Assembly: GCF_030466405.1 (NCBI RefSeq)
Contig: NZ_JAGGJF010000001.1
Span: 124,001 to 188,000, forward strand
From: Pseudidiomarina terrestris
Lineage (GTDB): Bacteria > Pseudomonadota > Gammaproteobacteria > Enterobacterales > Alteromonadaceae
Direction: 5' to 3'
DNA: 64,000 nt
Numbering within the stretch: the first letter of the stretch is position 1; every line of letters starts with the position of its first letter. The position numbers and the translations under genes were made by a program. Below are positions 44,990 through 53,050 of the stretch, in pieces. Under the pieces are notes generated by a model. The model searched no databases. It was not told the DNA's origin and saw nothing but the letters and a program-made list of their open reading frames with translations.

Positions 44990-45672
44990 ACTATCAATCG
45001 ACCGAACGCCAACACCAACTCGCCGCCCGTTATGTACTGGGCAGCATGCGCGGCCAGGCACGCGCTAAATTCCAGCGCCTGCTCATGGAGTATCCAAAAC
45101 TCAGAGACGAAGTCACCTTCTGGGAGCAACATCTGAATGAGCTCGCGGCCCAACTGCCGGACAAGTCCGCTCCGAAAAGCGCCTGGGAGGCCATCGAACG
45201 CCGCCTTGGCTGGCGCAGACAGCAAGTCACATCAAACAGAGGGTGGCGCTGGTTGACCGCAACACTGGCGGCAATTCTGGTCGTGGTCACGTTAAGTCAG
45301 ACCTTGCTCGCCCCCATGCCAGGCGTCCCCCAGGCTGAGCGTATCGCTGTTATCCAAAATAGCGATGCCCGCACCTTGTGGCTGCTCGAACAACGTGAAC
45401 AAGTGCTCGACGTCGCCGCCGTAGGCGCTATCGACCCGCTCGCCAACGAGGATTACGAGCTCTGGATGCTTCCTGAAGGAGGGGCACCCCCGATTAGTTT
45501 AGGCCTGTTACCGCAACAAGGAACACGAACGCTGAACGTACCGGCAAATGTCGATCTGCAAAACATCGCAGCCCTGGCCGTCAGTCGTGAACCACTCGGC
45601 GGTTCACCGCTCGCAGTGCCCAGTGGCCCTGTGCTTTTCACAACTGACTTTGTAGTAGTTTCAAAGACTTAA
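44986..45672 (+). CDS. Anti-sigma factor, RskA-like
   Basis: The product is 228 residues from the ATG at 44986, which overlaps the sigma stop codon. A cytoplasmic N-terminal region (about 1-80, ARYVLGSMRGQARAKFQRLL) resembles the anti-sigma helical domain, followed by one membrane helix (about 88-108) and a periplasmic RskA-type domain (about 115-228) with the DYELWMLPEGGAP motif. It should hold the sigma factor inactive at the inner membrane until a periplasmic signal triggers its loss. The signal is unknown. Confidence 0.9.
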   Translation: MNYQSTERQHQLAARYVLGSMRGQARAKFQRLLMEYPKLRDEVTFWEQHLNELAAQLPDKSAPKSAWEAIERRLGWRRQQVTSNRGWRWLTATLAAILVVVTLSQTLLAPMPGVPQAERIAVIQNSDARTLWLLEQREQVLDVAAVGAIDPLANEDYELWMLPEGGAPPISLGLLPQQGTRTLNVPANVDLQNIAALAVSREPLGGSPLAVPSGPVLFTTDFVVVSKT

Positions 45673-45702
45673 AGTAACACTGGCTATTTTTTCATCTTTT
45701 TT

Positions 45703-45731
45703 TGCATCTAAGTCATCCTCGCAATCGTAGT
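45703..45731 (+). promoter_or_regulatory. Candidate ECF-sigma promoter of the DUF4331 operon
   Basis: TGCATCTAA (45703-45711), 14 bp, then CGTAGT (45726-45731), matching the motif before the sigma gene in sequence and spacing. Confidence 0.65.
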
Positions 45732-45770
45732 TAGTTATGCAAGACAACCTAACAACAACGATTGCGAGGA
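45716..45770. promoter_or_regulatory. 13-bp perfect inverted repeat spanning the -10 and the ribosome site of the DUF4331 gene
   Basis: TCCTCGCAATCGT (45716-45728) and its exact reverse complement ACGATTGCGAGGA (45758-45770) are separated by 29 bp; imperfect pairing continues inward. The left arm overlaps the proposed -10, the right arm contains the GCGAGGA ribosome site of the ATG at 45777. Confidence 0.6.
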
Positions 45771-45776
45771 ACTACA

Positions 45777-47393
45777 ATGAACAACATTAACAGAAACACT
45801 AGCCGCGGCGCGACCGCGAAAAAAAGCTGTGTGGCACTAGCTGTCACCACTCTCTTACTCGGCGGTGCAGCGCAAGCATCGAGTCACCGCGAAGCGCCGA
45901 ACATCACCCGCTTCCCCACTGTCGATTCGACCGATTTTTATCTTTTCAATAGCTACGAGACCGGTCGCGAAGGCTACATCACTGCGATTGCCAACTACGT
46001 GCCATTGCAAGATGCCTATGGTGGTCCGAACTATTTCGCAATGGATCCGGCAGCAGTCTATGCCATCCATATCGATGCTGACGGCGATGCCGTCGAAGAC
46101 TACACCTTCGAATTTCGCTTCCAGCAAGATCAACCGAACGGCGGCGTAAAACTGACCGTCGGCCCTGAGGGCGACACCCGCGAAGTCAGCGTGCCGCTCA
46201 AGCACATCGGCGGCGTCAGCGCCGGCGATAACAGCGCACTGAACTTCCGTGAAACCTATCAGGTTGAACTGGTCAGCGGTCCGCAAGATTCAGGTAGTCG
46301 CAGTGCCGTCAACGGTGCCAGCGGTGAAATGGAGTTCGTCAAACCTTACGCCTATGTCGGCGACAAGACCTTTGGCAACCCCAGTGCCTATCAGGACTAC
46401 GCGGATCAGTACGTGTACGACATCAATATTCCGAACTGTTCCAGCCCTGGTCGCGTGTTTGTCGGTCAACGTAAAGACCCCTTCACCGTTAACCTTGGCG
46501 AAACCTTTGACCTGGTCAACTACGTTCCAGTCGAAGGCGATAGCGCGCCGGGCGCAGGCGACGGCGGCGGCTTCCCAGGTGGTATCACCCAGGACACCGC
46601 TAACGATGATCTGGCCGATAAAAACGTCAACACCATTGCCTTAGAACTGCCCACTGATTGTGTCACTGCATCAGGTAACGGTGTCATTGGTGCCTGGACC
46701 ACAGCAAGTTTGCCACAAGCGCGTATCCTTAATCCGGAAGCCGACTTAGCCAAGCCTGAAGTCAACGGCGGTGCATTAGTGCAGGTTTCACGTTTAGGTT
46801 CACCGCTGGTGAACGAATTGGTGATTGGCCTTGATGCCAAGGATACCTTCAGCGGAGCCGCGCCAAGCGCAGACGGTCAGTTTGCTGACTTTGTCACTCA
46901 CCCTACCTTGCCAGTGATTCTGGATCTGCTGTTCCGTGATGCCGTGAATGCGACATTAGGCACCAATTTTGAAACCATCGCGCCGACCAACTATCCGCGT
47001 GAAGACCTGGTTGCAGCTTTCTTAACCGGCTTTCCAGGGGTCAACCAGCAGGCCACAGTAACGCCTTCTGAAATGTTACGCCTGAACACCGCCATCCCGG
47101 CGACACCGGCGATGTTGCAGTCTCCGTACGGCGTTGCCGGCGATGATTTAGCAGGCTTCCCGAATGGTCGTCGCCCGGGTGACGATGTGGTTGATATCGC
47201 CTTGCGTGTGGTCATGGGTGCCCTGTGTCACGACATCCCCGTGAACGGTACGCCAACGAATCTGGGCTACTGCGCACCGGAAGATGCCAACGTCGGCTTT
47301 GCACCCTTTACCGATGGCGCGCCGATTGACGCTAGCTTTGTCGACAGCAGCTTCCCGTATCTGATCACGCCAATTTCTGGTTCAGCAGAATAA
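45777..47393 (+). CDS. DUF4331 family secreted protein
   Basis: The product is 538 residues from the ATG at 45777 (ribosome site GCGAGGA). A signal peptide ends near AAQAS (about 34). The mature protein begins SSHREAPNITRFPTVDSTDFYLF, the DUF4331 signature, and contains Asp/Gly-rich loops (IDADGDAVEDYTFEF, APGAGDGGGFPGG) that may bind metal. It is the first gene of a four-gene set (DUF4331, lipoprotein, TPR protein, HupE/UreJ-like) behind an ECF sigma promoter, a combination seen in other gammaproteobacteria. Biochemical function unknown. Confidence 0.9.
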   Translation: MNNINRNTSRGATAKKSCVALAVTTLLLGGAAQASSHREAPNITRFPTVDSTDFYLFNSYETGREGYITAIANYVPLQDAYGGPNYFAMDPAAVYAIHIDADGDAVEDYTFEFRFQQDQPNGGVKLTVGPEGDTREVSVPLKHIGGVSAGDNSALNFRETYQVELVSGPQDSGSRSAVNGASGEMEFVKPYAYVGDKTFGNPSAYQDYADQYVYDINIPNCSSPGRVFVGQRKDPFTVNLGETFDLVNYVPVEGDSAPGAGDGGGFPGGITQDTANDDLADKNVNTIALELPTDCVTASGNGVIGAWTTASLPQARILNPEADLAKPEVNGGALVQVSRLGSPLVNELVIGLDAKDTFSGAAPSADGQFADFVTHPTLPVILDLLFRDAVNATLGTNFETIAPTNYPREDLVAAFLTGFPGVNQQATVTPSEMLRLNTAIPATPAMLQSPYGVAGDDLAGFPNGRRPGDDVVDIALRVVMGALCHDIPVNGTPTNLGYCAPEDANVGFAPFTDGAPIDASFVDSSFPYLITPISGSAE

Positions 47394-47405
47394 GGAGAGA
47401 TCGTC

Positions 47406-47687
47406 ATGAATTTACGTACAAGTTTGACCACCTTGCTGGTCGTAACCGCTGCACTGGCTCTTGCCGGCTGCAACAACGAAGTTAAGCGCGCGGAGACGCC
47501 GCCACCTCCTCCTACGGGCGGGGGTGACGACAGCACCTCATTTCGCATCTTAGTACGCGATGCTTACGCGCAAGAATCGACCGCGGCACCGATCACGGTG
47601 AACGACAAGGATATCGACTTTGATGTCCTCGATACCGCGGAGTTTGATGACCTTATCGCTTCGGGGACGATCAATGGACGCGACTAA
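47406..47687 (+). CDS. Small lipoprotein in the DUF4331 operon
   Basis: The product is 93 residues. The lipoprotein signal ends in the lipobox LAGC (Cys22), followed by a proline run (PPPPP) and a short acidic domain. GGAGAG precedes the ATG. It lies 12 bp after the DUF4331 gene, and its end overlaps the start of the TPR gene by 14 bp. Family not recognised. Confidence 0.8.
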   Translation: MNLRTSLTTLLVVTAALALAGCNNEVKRAETPPPPPTGGGDDSTSFRILVRDAYAQESTAAPITVNDKDIDFDVLDTAEFDDLIASGTINGRD

Positions 47688-48699
47688 CCCGCAGCGCGCT
47701 GACGGCACCCGCCGCAGTGGGGCGCTGCGCTCGCTGGCACTGGCTATGCTGGTGCTGGGGAGTTTAGCAACCGCTGCGGCGAGTGCCGCGCCAACGGTTT
47801 CCAGGGATAGCTTCACCACGGACGGTGAAGCTAATTTGCTGGCCGAGGCTGATGCCCTGCAGTACGGACATCGTTTCGCCGATGCCCTGGAACTGCTGGC
47901 GATACTTCTCGAGCGTGACCCTGCACATGTACAAGCACGACTGATGCAGGCGCGCATTCATTTAGCACAAGGCAGTTTAATGGCTGCCCAACAAAGCTGC
48001 CAGGAGCTCCTGGGGCAGACGGATATGACCATCACCGCGACTTGCTTACTGGAAGTTGCCGGCCGTCTTAAGCCTGAGCGTTTGCCGGACACCTATCAGC
48101 AACTGCAGCGCCTTTATCTGCAACAACCGGCGACTGTCGCAGTACGGCACTGGCAACAGCAGATCCTTGCCGAACAAGCCTTCGAACTGGGCCAGTACCA
48201 GGCCGCGATTGACTGGTTCGGGACGCGCAATTTTGCCGCGCAACCGGTGGTAAACCAGAAACTCATTATCGACGCCTGGCTCTTATTACAAGAACCCCGG
48301 CAGGTTTTGTCGCATTACTCAGCCTGCCCGCGGGTGGGACAGTTGCCCGAAGATAGCGTGATTGTGCGCCTGGCGCATGCTGAGCGCCTGGCGGCTGCGG
48401 AGGCTGCTGATGTTGCGGACTCGGCTGCTGGCTCGGCTGCTGGCTCGGCTGCCGCGGACCAAGAGCAGCAAGTGCGTCGCTGCTGGCGTCAGCTGGCCTC
48501 GGAACGCATGCAAGTCCGCATTGCCCGTGATGATGCACTGCACACCTCCGATATTGCCTATTACTTTCTTTATGTCGACGTCAACGCCACGCAAGCGTTG
48601 CACTACGCCGAACTTAACTTTGCAGTCGCGGAAGAGCCCGCTGACCAGCGTCTACTCGATGCTGCCCGCACGCTCACCGGAACTCGCGCACAAAACTAA
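47674..48699 (+). CDS. Secreted TPR-repeat protein in the DUF4331 operon
   Basis: The product is 341 residues from the ATG at 47674, inside the lipoprotein gene. A Tat-lacking signal peptide (about 15-40, after RRSGALRSL) leads to a periplasmic helical protein with TPR-like pairs (ALQYGHRFADALELLAILLERDP and following). A 12-bp slipped repeat (48418-48453) encodes SAAGSAAGSAA near residue 255. It probably acts as a scaffold for the other products of the operon. No catalytic motif is visible. Confidence 0.82.
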   Translation: MDATNPQRADGTRRSGALRSLALAMLVLGSLATAAASAAPTVSRDSFTTDGEANLLAEADALQYGHRFADALELLAILLERDPAHVQARLMQARIHLAQGSLMAAQQSCQELLGQTDMTITATCLLEVAGRLKPERLPDTYQQLQRLYLQQPATVAVRHWQQQILAEQAFELGQYQAAIDWFGTRNFAAQPVVNQKLIIDAWLLLQEPRQVLSHYSACPRVGQLPEDSVIVRLAHAERLAAAEAADVADSAAGSAAGSAAADQEQQVRRCWRQLASERMQVRIARDDALHTSDIAYYFLYVDVNATQALHYAELNFAVAEEPADQRLLDAARTLTGTRAQN

Positions 48700-48708
48700 G
48701 GAACTGTT

Positions 48709-49140
48709 ATGCGTCACTCTACCTTTATCGATTCAGTTTTGCTGGTATTGAAGTCACTGCGCAATAAGGCTCTCGTTGTGATACCTCTGGTTGCCATGCC
48801 ACTTGCTGCGCAGGCCCATGATTTCAGTACCAGCTTCTTAAACTTAGAGCCCGCTGCCAACGCCTCAAAGCTACAGTGGCAATGGCGCTTTACCGAACAC
48901 GACCTGGAGGTCCTGCTCGGCACCTCGGAGCCCACCGCAGCGTTGCCAGCTTTACCGCAATGGCTGACCCTTGGCAGCTCTTGCAAACTCGAGCCTGTTG
49001 CAGAGTTTGAGCAAGGCGTATTCGCCGGCGAGCGCACCATCACCTTCCGCGGCACCGCACCCTGCGCCTACAGCCCGGACCTGCAAGTCACCGCGCACCT
49101 CATCCACCACCGCCTCCCCGACCACAAAATCCTCCGCTAA
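48709..49140 (+). pseudogene. HupE/UreJ-type protein truncated after its periplasmic domain
   Basis: The open frame gives 143 residues. A signal segment (about 18-36, ending AQAH) is followed by a beta-rich domain with two Cys residues (SSCKLEP, TAPCAYSP) and ends in TAHLIHHRLPDHKILR. This matches the extracytoplasmic N-terminal part of HupE/UreJ_2 proteins found in DUF4331 clusters, which normally continue with several membrane helices. The frame stops at that junction, and a repeat triplet begins a few bases later. I infer loss of the membrane part by a deletion at the repeat. It has a good ribosome site (AAGGAA), so a short secreted product may still be made. Confidence 0.55.
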
Positions 49141-49144
49141 CCCC

Positions 49145-49240
49145 AAGCAAGGGCAGCCCTTACATTTTAGGAGTGTCTACGGAAGCAAGGGCAGCCCTTG
49201 CTCCTGAGGTGGTCTTTACAATATAAGGGCTGCCCTCCCT
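49145..49240. repeat. REP-like triplet after the truncated HupE/UreJ gene
   Basis: Cores at 49151-49159 and 49189-49197 (GGGCAGCCC) and 49227-49235 (GGGCTGCCC), spaced 38 and 38 bp. Confidence 0.95.
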
Positions 49241-49314
49241 GATTTCCGTGAATTGTTAGTGCTCAGATTGCGCAACCTCTGGTAAGCTAGGCGAGCACAA
49301 CTTAAGGAAGCACC

Positions 49315-49845
49315 ATGAACTCACTAATAACACTAGCCTTTTTAGCTTTAAGCACGGGCGAATCTCCCGTACAGGAACCGACAGTAACAGAGGAACAGCA
49401 GAGTGATTATGTGACCTCAAGCTTTGAACGAGCACAAGACGTTGGCGTCTCAAAGTGCCTTGAAACCGTGAAATCGCTTTCCGGCGTCCTGGTTGATGAG
49501 CATGCGCACGGCTCGCACGACATGTGGAGCACCGACGCTCCTGACGAACGAGTATTCGACTCGGTGATTGTCAAAGGTTACAGCGACACCGACAGCCACA
49601 TTTCAATGACCGTGGTACCTCGCGATGGCGCTTGCGACTGGCGTTATACAGAAACCTATGTGGTCGAAAAAGCCTGTACCGTTATCCGCGACGATTGGTT
49701 TGGTGAATTCGGCTACCTTGGTGCGTTGAACGAAACCTCACTCGCTCTGAGCAGCGAAGAAAACGTCAACATCTACCTCACCCCGGTAGTCCAAGGCAAG
49801 ATGTGCCTGGTCAGCAAGCGCGAAACCTACATCGCGGAAAACTAA
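49315..49845 (+). CDS. Secreted protein of unknown function
   Basis: The product is 176 residues with a short signal-like N-terminus (about 1-14), then an acidic region with four Cys residues (SKCLETV, GACDWRY, KACTVIR, KMCLVSK), which could form two disulfides. AAGGAAG precedes the ATG. It is isolated between two repeat triplets (49145-49240 and 49866-49962). I do not recognise the family. Confidence 0.75.
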   Translation: MNSLITLAFLALSTGESPVQEPTVTEEQQSDYVTSSFERAQDVGVSKCLETVKSLSGVLVDEHAHGSHDMWSTDAPDERVFDSVIVKGYSDTDSHISMTVVPRDGACDWRYTETYVVEKACTVIRDDWFGEFGYLGALNETSLALSSEENVNIYLTPVVQGKMCLVSKRETYIAEN

Positions 49846-49865
49846 GTCTCCTCTCTTTGTAATTC

Positions 49866-49962
49866 TCAGGAGGGGCAGCCCTCCCTCCTGAAAAGCCTCA
49901 AAACTGGAAGGGCAGCCCTTGCTTCCGAAGGCACCTCGAGACAGGAAGGGCTGCCCTCCCTT
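49866..49962. repeat. REP-like triplet before the zinc-ribbon gene
   Basis: Cores at 49873-49881 and 49910-49918 (GGGCAGCCC) and 49948-49956 (GGGCTGCCC), spaced 37 and 38 bp. Confidence 0.95.
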
Positions 49963-50042
49963 GAGGTTTGTTATAGTGCTGGAACTTTTCCCCGGTAGAT
50001 GTATCTTAATTACCACTAAACCAAAACAACCAGGTGGAAGCT

Positions 50043-50321
50043 ATGAAATGTCCAGTATGTGCTGACGAGAACTTAATGATGACCGAGCGACAAGGTGTCG
50101 AGATTGACTATTGTCCGAAATGTCGGGGCGTTTGGCTCGATCGCGGCGAGCTCGACAAAATCATCGAGCGTACCCAACCTGAAGCACCGCAAGCGCGGCC
50201 AGCTCCTGAGCCCCGCGAACCACGGCATGTACAACAGCCTCATTATCAAAATCCAAACGACAGCTATGGCTATAAAAAGCGCAAAAAGAAAAGCCTTCTG
50301 GGTGAGCTCTTCGACTTTTAA
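50043..50321 (+). CDS. TFIIB-type zinc-ribbon protein
   Basis: The product is 92 residues from the ATG at 50043, which has AGGTGG upstream. Two CPxC knuckles (MKCPVCADE and IDYCPKCRGVWLDRGEL) form the zf-TFIIB zinc ribbon found in many small bacterial proteins. A Pro/His-rich middle and a lysine-rich tail (YKKRKKKSLLGELFDF) follow. Function is not established for the family. Confidence 0.88.
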   Translation: MKCPVCADENLMMTERQGVEIDYCPKCRGVWLDRGELDKIIERTQPEAPQARPAPEPREPRHVQQPHYQNPNDSYGYKKRKKKSLLGELFDF

Positions 50322-50362
50322 CTTTGCCCTGATTCTGCGGAAAGGAGTCATCTTTGAAGCGA

Positions 50363-50386
50363 CCCGGCGCCAGACCAGGCGCCGGG
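50363..50386. other. Strong GC hairpin between the zinc-ribbon and ZIP genes
   Basis: A 9-bp perfect stem (CCCGGCGCC / GGCGCCGGG) with a 6-nt loop lies between the convergent genes. There is no T-run on either side, so it is not a classical intrinsic terminator. Confidence 0.6.
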
Positions 50387-50476
50387 GGCGCACAACCATG
50401 CAAGGCGACCGGCGTGAGCCCGCACTTTGACCCTAGGAGGCAAACGTTTATAACCTCGTCGCCCGCTATAAAAAAT

Positions 50477-51184
50477 CTAGCCTGCGAGCAACTGATGCCC
50501 CACCATACCAACAACGAAACCGATAACCGCACCCAACGGCGGCGTCCAGTGTCGACGCATCGTCGATTCGGGTGCGATGTCCTGAAAGATAAGGTACAAA
50601 ATGCCCCCGGACGCAGCCGCCATAATAACCGCGGTGGTCTGTAAAAAATCACCCAGCCAATAATAGCCGGCGAGCGCTGCTATAGGACCGACGAAGGACA
50701 CCAGGAAAAAGCCAACAAGACGGCGCCTGGCGGATACCTTAGAATCCTCCAGTTCACGGAACGCATTAAATCCCTCCGGAAAATTCTGCAAGCCAATAAA
50801 TAGCGCCAGCAACATCCCAAAGCTCGGATTCACAGCAAACATTGCCCCAAGACTTAATGCTTCAGGGACGAAGTCGAGCAACATCGCCAGCAACTGAGAA
50901 GCGCGACTCATCTTCTTCGCCAACCACTCGTCGATGATACAAAACGTCACGCCTCCACCGATAAACGCCGCGGCCACTGACCAAACAGAAAGATATTTAT
51001 TCGCCTCGGGCAAAAGCGCATACATGACCGCAGCCAGCAAGATACCGCCACCAGCAGCTACCACGCCATGCACAAAACGCTGCTTAAATAACGTCCCGGC
51101 GCGGCCCTCCCATTTCGCCAGCACCGCGCCAACAAAAGCCGCAAGCCCAGCGAGCCACGTGACGAACAACATTTTTAATACCAT
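50477..51184 (-). CDS. ZIP-family metal transporter
   Basis: The product is 235 residues with about eight membrane helices. The metal-binding helices carry LLDFVPEALSLG (about 108-120) and GLQNFPEGFNAF (about 131-143), the ZIP helix IV and V motifs, with Asp in place of the usual first His. It would import or redistribute zinc or another divalent metal across the inner membrane. The TFIIB-type gene is convergent and an HNH nuclease gene is divergent. Confidence 0.88.
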   Translation of the reverse strand: MVLKMLFVTWLAGLAAFVGAVLAKWEGRAGTLFKQRFVHGVVAAGGGILLAAVMYALLPEANKYLSVWSVAAAFIGGGVTFCIIDEWLAKKMSRASQLLAMLLDFVPEALSLGAMFAVNPSFGMLLALFIGLQNFPEGFNAFRELEDSKVSARRRLVGFFLVSFVGPIAALAGYYWLGDFLQTTAVIMAAASGGILYLIFQDIAPESTMRRHWTPPLGAVIGFVVGMVGHQLLAG

Positions 51185-51201
51185 CCAAACCTCCAGTATT
51201 A

Positions 51202-51300
51202 GAAGAAAGGGCAGCCCTAGCTTTTCAAAGCGCCGTTAAATCATAAGGGCAGCCCTTCCTCCCAGTGGCACCTTCAAATTGTAAGGGCTGCCCTTTCTGT
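51202..51300. repeat. REP-like triplet between the ZIP and HNH nuclease genes
   Basis: Cores at 51209-51217 and 51247-51255 (GGGCAGCCC) and 51285-51293 (GGGCTGCCC), spaced 38 and 38 bp. It occupies the divergent promoter region. Confidence 0.95.
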
Positions 51301-51364
51301 TGGCGGTCTCGCCGAAATGCCGTACGATAAGCAAAAGACTTACATCATAATAGGTTAATGTCGC

Positions 51365-52108
51365 ATGAAATGCTTCCGAGGGGTGCGCACGGCCATGAAG
51401 ACTGCAGCGGTAGTTTTCGGTATCTGCTGTGCCGTGCTGGTTGCGACCTTGCCGGCGCAAGCTGTTTTAGCCGCAACGGTTAAAATGAGTAAGTCTAAAA
51501 TCTGCCACGACTGGCGCAGCCCCTACTACGAGCGCATAAAAAGATTCACTAGCTACCCATCACTTGACGCTTGCCTTGCTGATGGAGGCCGCTTGCCCAA
51601 GACTAACCGCGGCAATAAACCAGACGAAGCGAACCGTGGATACTCCCGTAGCGCATACATCCATTGGACTGACGCCGACCGGGACTGTTTGAACACGCGG
51701 CATGAGCTATTAACCGAGCTATCAACCATTAAAGTGAGCACTACTCCAGATGGTTGCCGTGTGCTGCGTGGCCGTTGGAATGACCCGTATTCGGGAGAAA
51801 TTATCTTCGATTCGAAAGACATCGATATCGACCACCTCGTGCCTCTGGCCTGGGCCTGGCACCATGGCGCTGCCAATTGGCCTGCCCAACGACGGAAAGA
51901 GTTCGCCAATGACCCTGTCAACCTGTTCGCAGTAAAACTCGAACTTAACCGCAGCAAAGGCGCTCACAGCCCGCTGGAATGGCTGCCGCCCAACCAGAAG
52001 TTCCATTGCCAGTACGTAACCCGCTATTTACGGGTGATGCTGATCTACGACTTCACCAGCAATTCACGCGACGAGATCCGCCAACTGCGCGATAAGATTT
52101 GCGACTAG
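51365..52108 (+). CDS. Secreted HNH (DUF1524-type) nuclease
   Basis: The product is 247 residues. A signal peptide (about 10-37) precedes a cysteine-containing domain and an HNH motif in DIDIDHLVPLAWAWHHGA (about 159-176), with the NPVNLFAVKLELNRSKG-like segment that follows in DUF1524/GmrSD-type nucleases (here DPVNLFAV). It probably degrades extracellular or periplasmic DNA. Starts at 51365 (AGGT upstream) and 51395 (GAGGGG upstream, giving a tighter signal peptide) are both possible; the longer is listed. No toxin or immunity partner is visible. Confidence 0.87.
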   Translation: MKCFRGVRTAMKTAAVVFGICCAVLVATLPAQAVLAATVKMSKSKICHDWRSPYYERIKRFTSYPSLDACLADGGRLPKTNRGNKPDEANRGYSRSAYIHWTDADRDCLNTRHELLTELSTIKVSTTPDGCRVLRGRWNDPYSGEIIFDSKDIDIDHLVPLAWAWHHGAANWPAQRRKEFANDPVNLFAVKLELNRSKGAHSPLEWLPPNQKFHCQYVTRYLRVMLIYDFTSNSRDEIRQLRDKICD

Positions 52109-52148
52109 CCCCTCGTGCTCGCCTCCTTTAGCTCGCCCAAAGCAGCAA

Positions 52149-52215
52149 AGTTATCCACAGAGGGCAGCCCTTTCTCCTGATAGCACCCTGATCCACAAAG
52201 GGCTGCCCTTTCTTA
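52149..52215. repeat. REP-like core pair with DnaA box, after the HNH gene
   Basis: Cores GGGCAGCCC at 52162-52170 and GGGCTGCCC at 52200-52208, 38 bp apart. TTATCCACA (52151-52159) lies two bases before the first core; a near match, GATCCACA, precedes the second. Confidence 0.93.
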
Positions 52216-52290
52216 TATCTTTGCGGGTATAGTTGAATTCGTGCGCACAGCCGCTAACTTTATAAGGAAGCCCGAAAAAAAGGAGTGAGC

Positions 52291-53034
52291 ATGGCCAAGC
52301 AAGCGAAAATTTATCGTATGGTGATGGACAAGCACATCTGTCCGTTTGGCATGAAATCGAAAGATTTACTCGAGCGCGAAGGTTATGAGGTGGAAGACCA
52401 TCACCTGACCACGCGCGAAGAAACCGAAGCGTTTATGGACAAGCATGACGTCGATACCACACCGCAAACCTTTATCGACGGCGAGCGTATTGGCGGCTAC
52501 GAAGAACTCCGCGACTATTTCGGCAAAACCAAACCTGAAGACAAGTTTGCCGCCGCATATCGGCCGGTCATTGCCATCTTTGGTCTGGCTCTATTGATGG
52601 CCCTCGCGGTGACCTGGAGCATGGGCACTGCGCTTTGGTCCATCCCCACCGCCGAGCGCTTTGTGGCCTTTAGCATGGCCTTGCTGGCGCTGCAAAAGTT
52701 GCAGGACGTTGAAGCTTTTACAAATCAGTTTCTCGGTTACGACCTGCTTTCCCAGCGCTGGGTGCGCTACGCCTACATCTACCCGTTTGCGGAGGCTTAC
52801 GCCGGTATCGGCATGCTGGCCGGCATCTGGGGCTGGCTGGTCGGCCCGGTGGCTATCGTTATCGGTGTTGCCGGCAGTATTTCGGTCATCAAAGCCGTGT
52901 ACATTGATAAACGCGAACTCAAATGTGCCTGCGTCGGCGGTAACAGTGATGTTCCACTCGGCTTTATCTCACTAACCGAGAACGTCATGATGTTCATCGC
53001 CGGCCTGTGGATGATCATCCATGCCTCGGTTTAG
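52291..53034 (+). CDS. Glutaredoxin-MauE/DoxX fusion membrane protein
   Basis: The product is 247 residues from the ATG at 52291 (AAAGGAG upstream). A glutaredoxin-like domain (about 1-82) has a monothiol-type HICPFGMKS motif and TPQTFIDGERIGGYEEL. Four membrane helices (about 90-245) of the MauE/DoxX redox-associated type follow, with a Cys pair in LKCACVGG. Such proteins are thought to pass reducing equivalents across the membrane or supply disulfide exchange. It is flanked by repeat clusters and has no evident operon partners. Confidence 0.85.
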   Translation: MAKQAKIYRMVMDKHICPFGMKSKDLLEREGYEVEDHHLTTREETEAFMDKHDVDTTPQTFIDGERIGGYEELRDYFGKTKPEDKFAAAYRPVIAIFGLALLMALAVTWSMGTALWSIPTAERFVAFSMALLALQKLQDVEAFTNQFLGYDLLSQRWVRYAYIYPFAEAYAGIGMLAGIWGWLVGPVAIVIGVAGSISVIKAVYIDKRELKCACVGGNSDVPLGFISLTENVMMFIAGLWMIIHASV

Positions 53035-53050
53035 TTCGCTCTAACCCAAC

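Noticed and set aside
50363-50386. GC hairpin as an intrinsic terminator
   Set aside because: No T-run follows the stem on either strand, so it is listed only as a structure.
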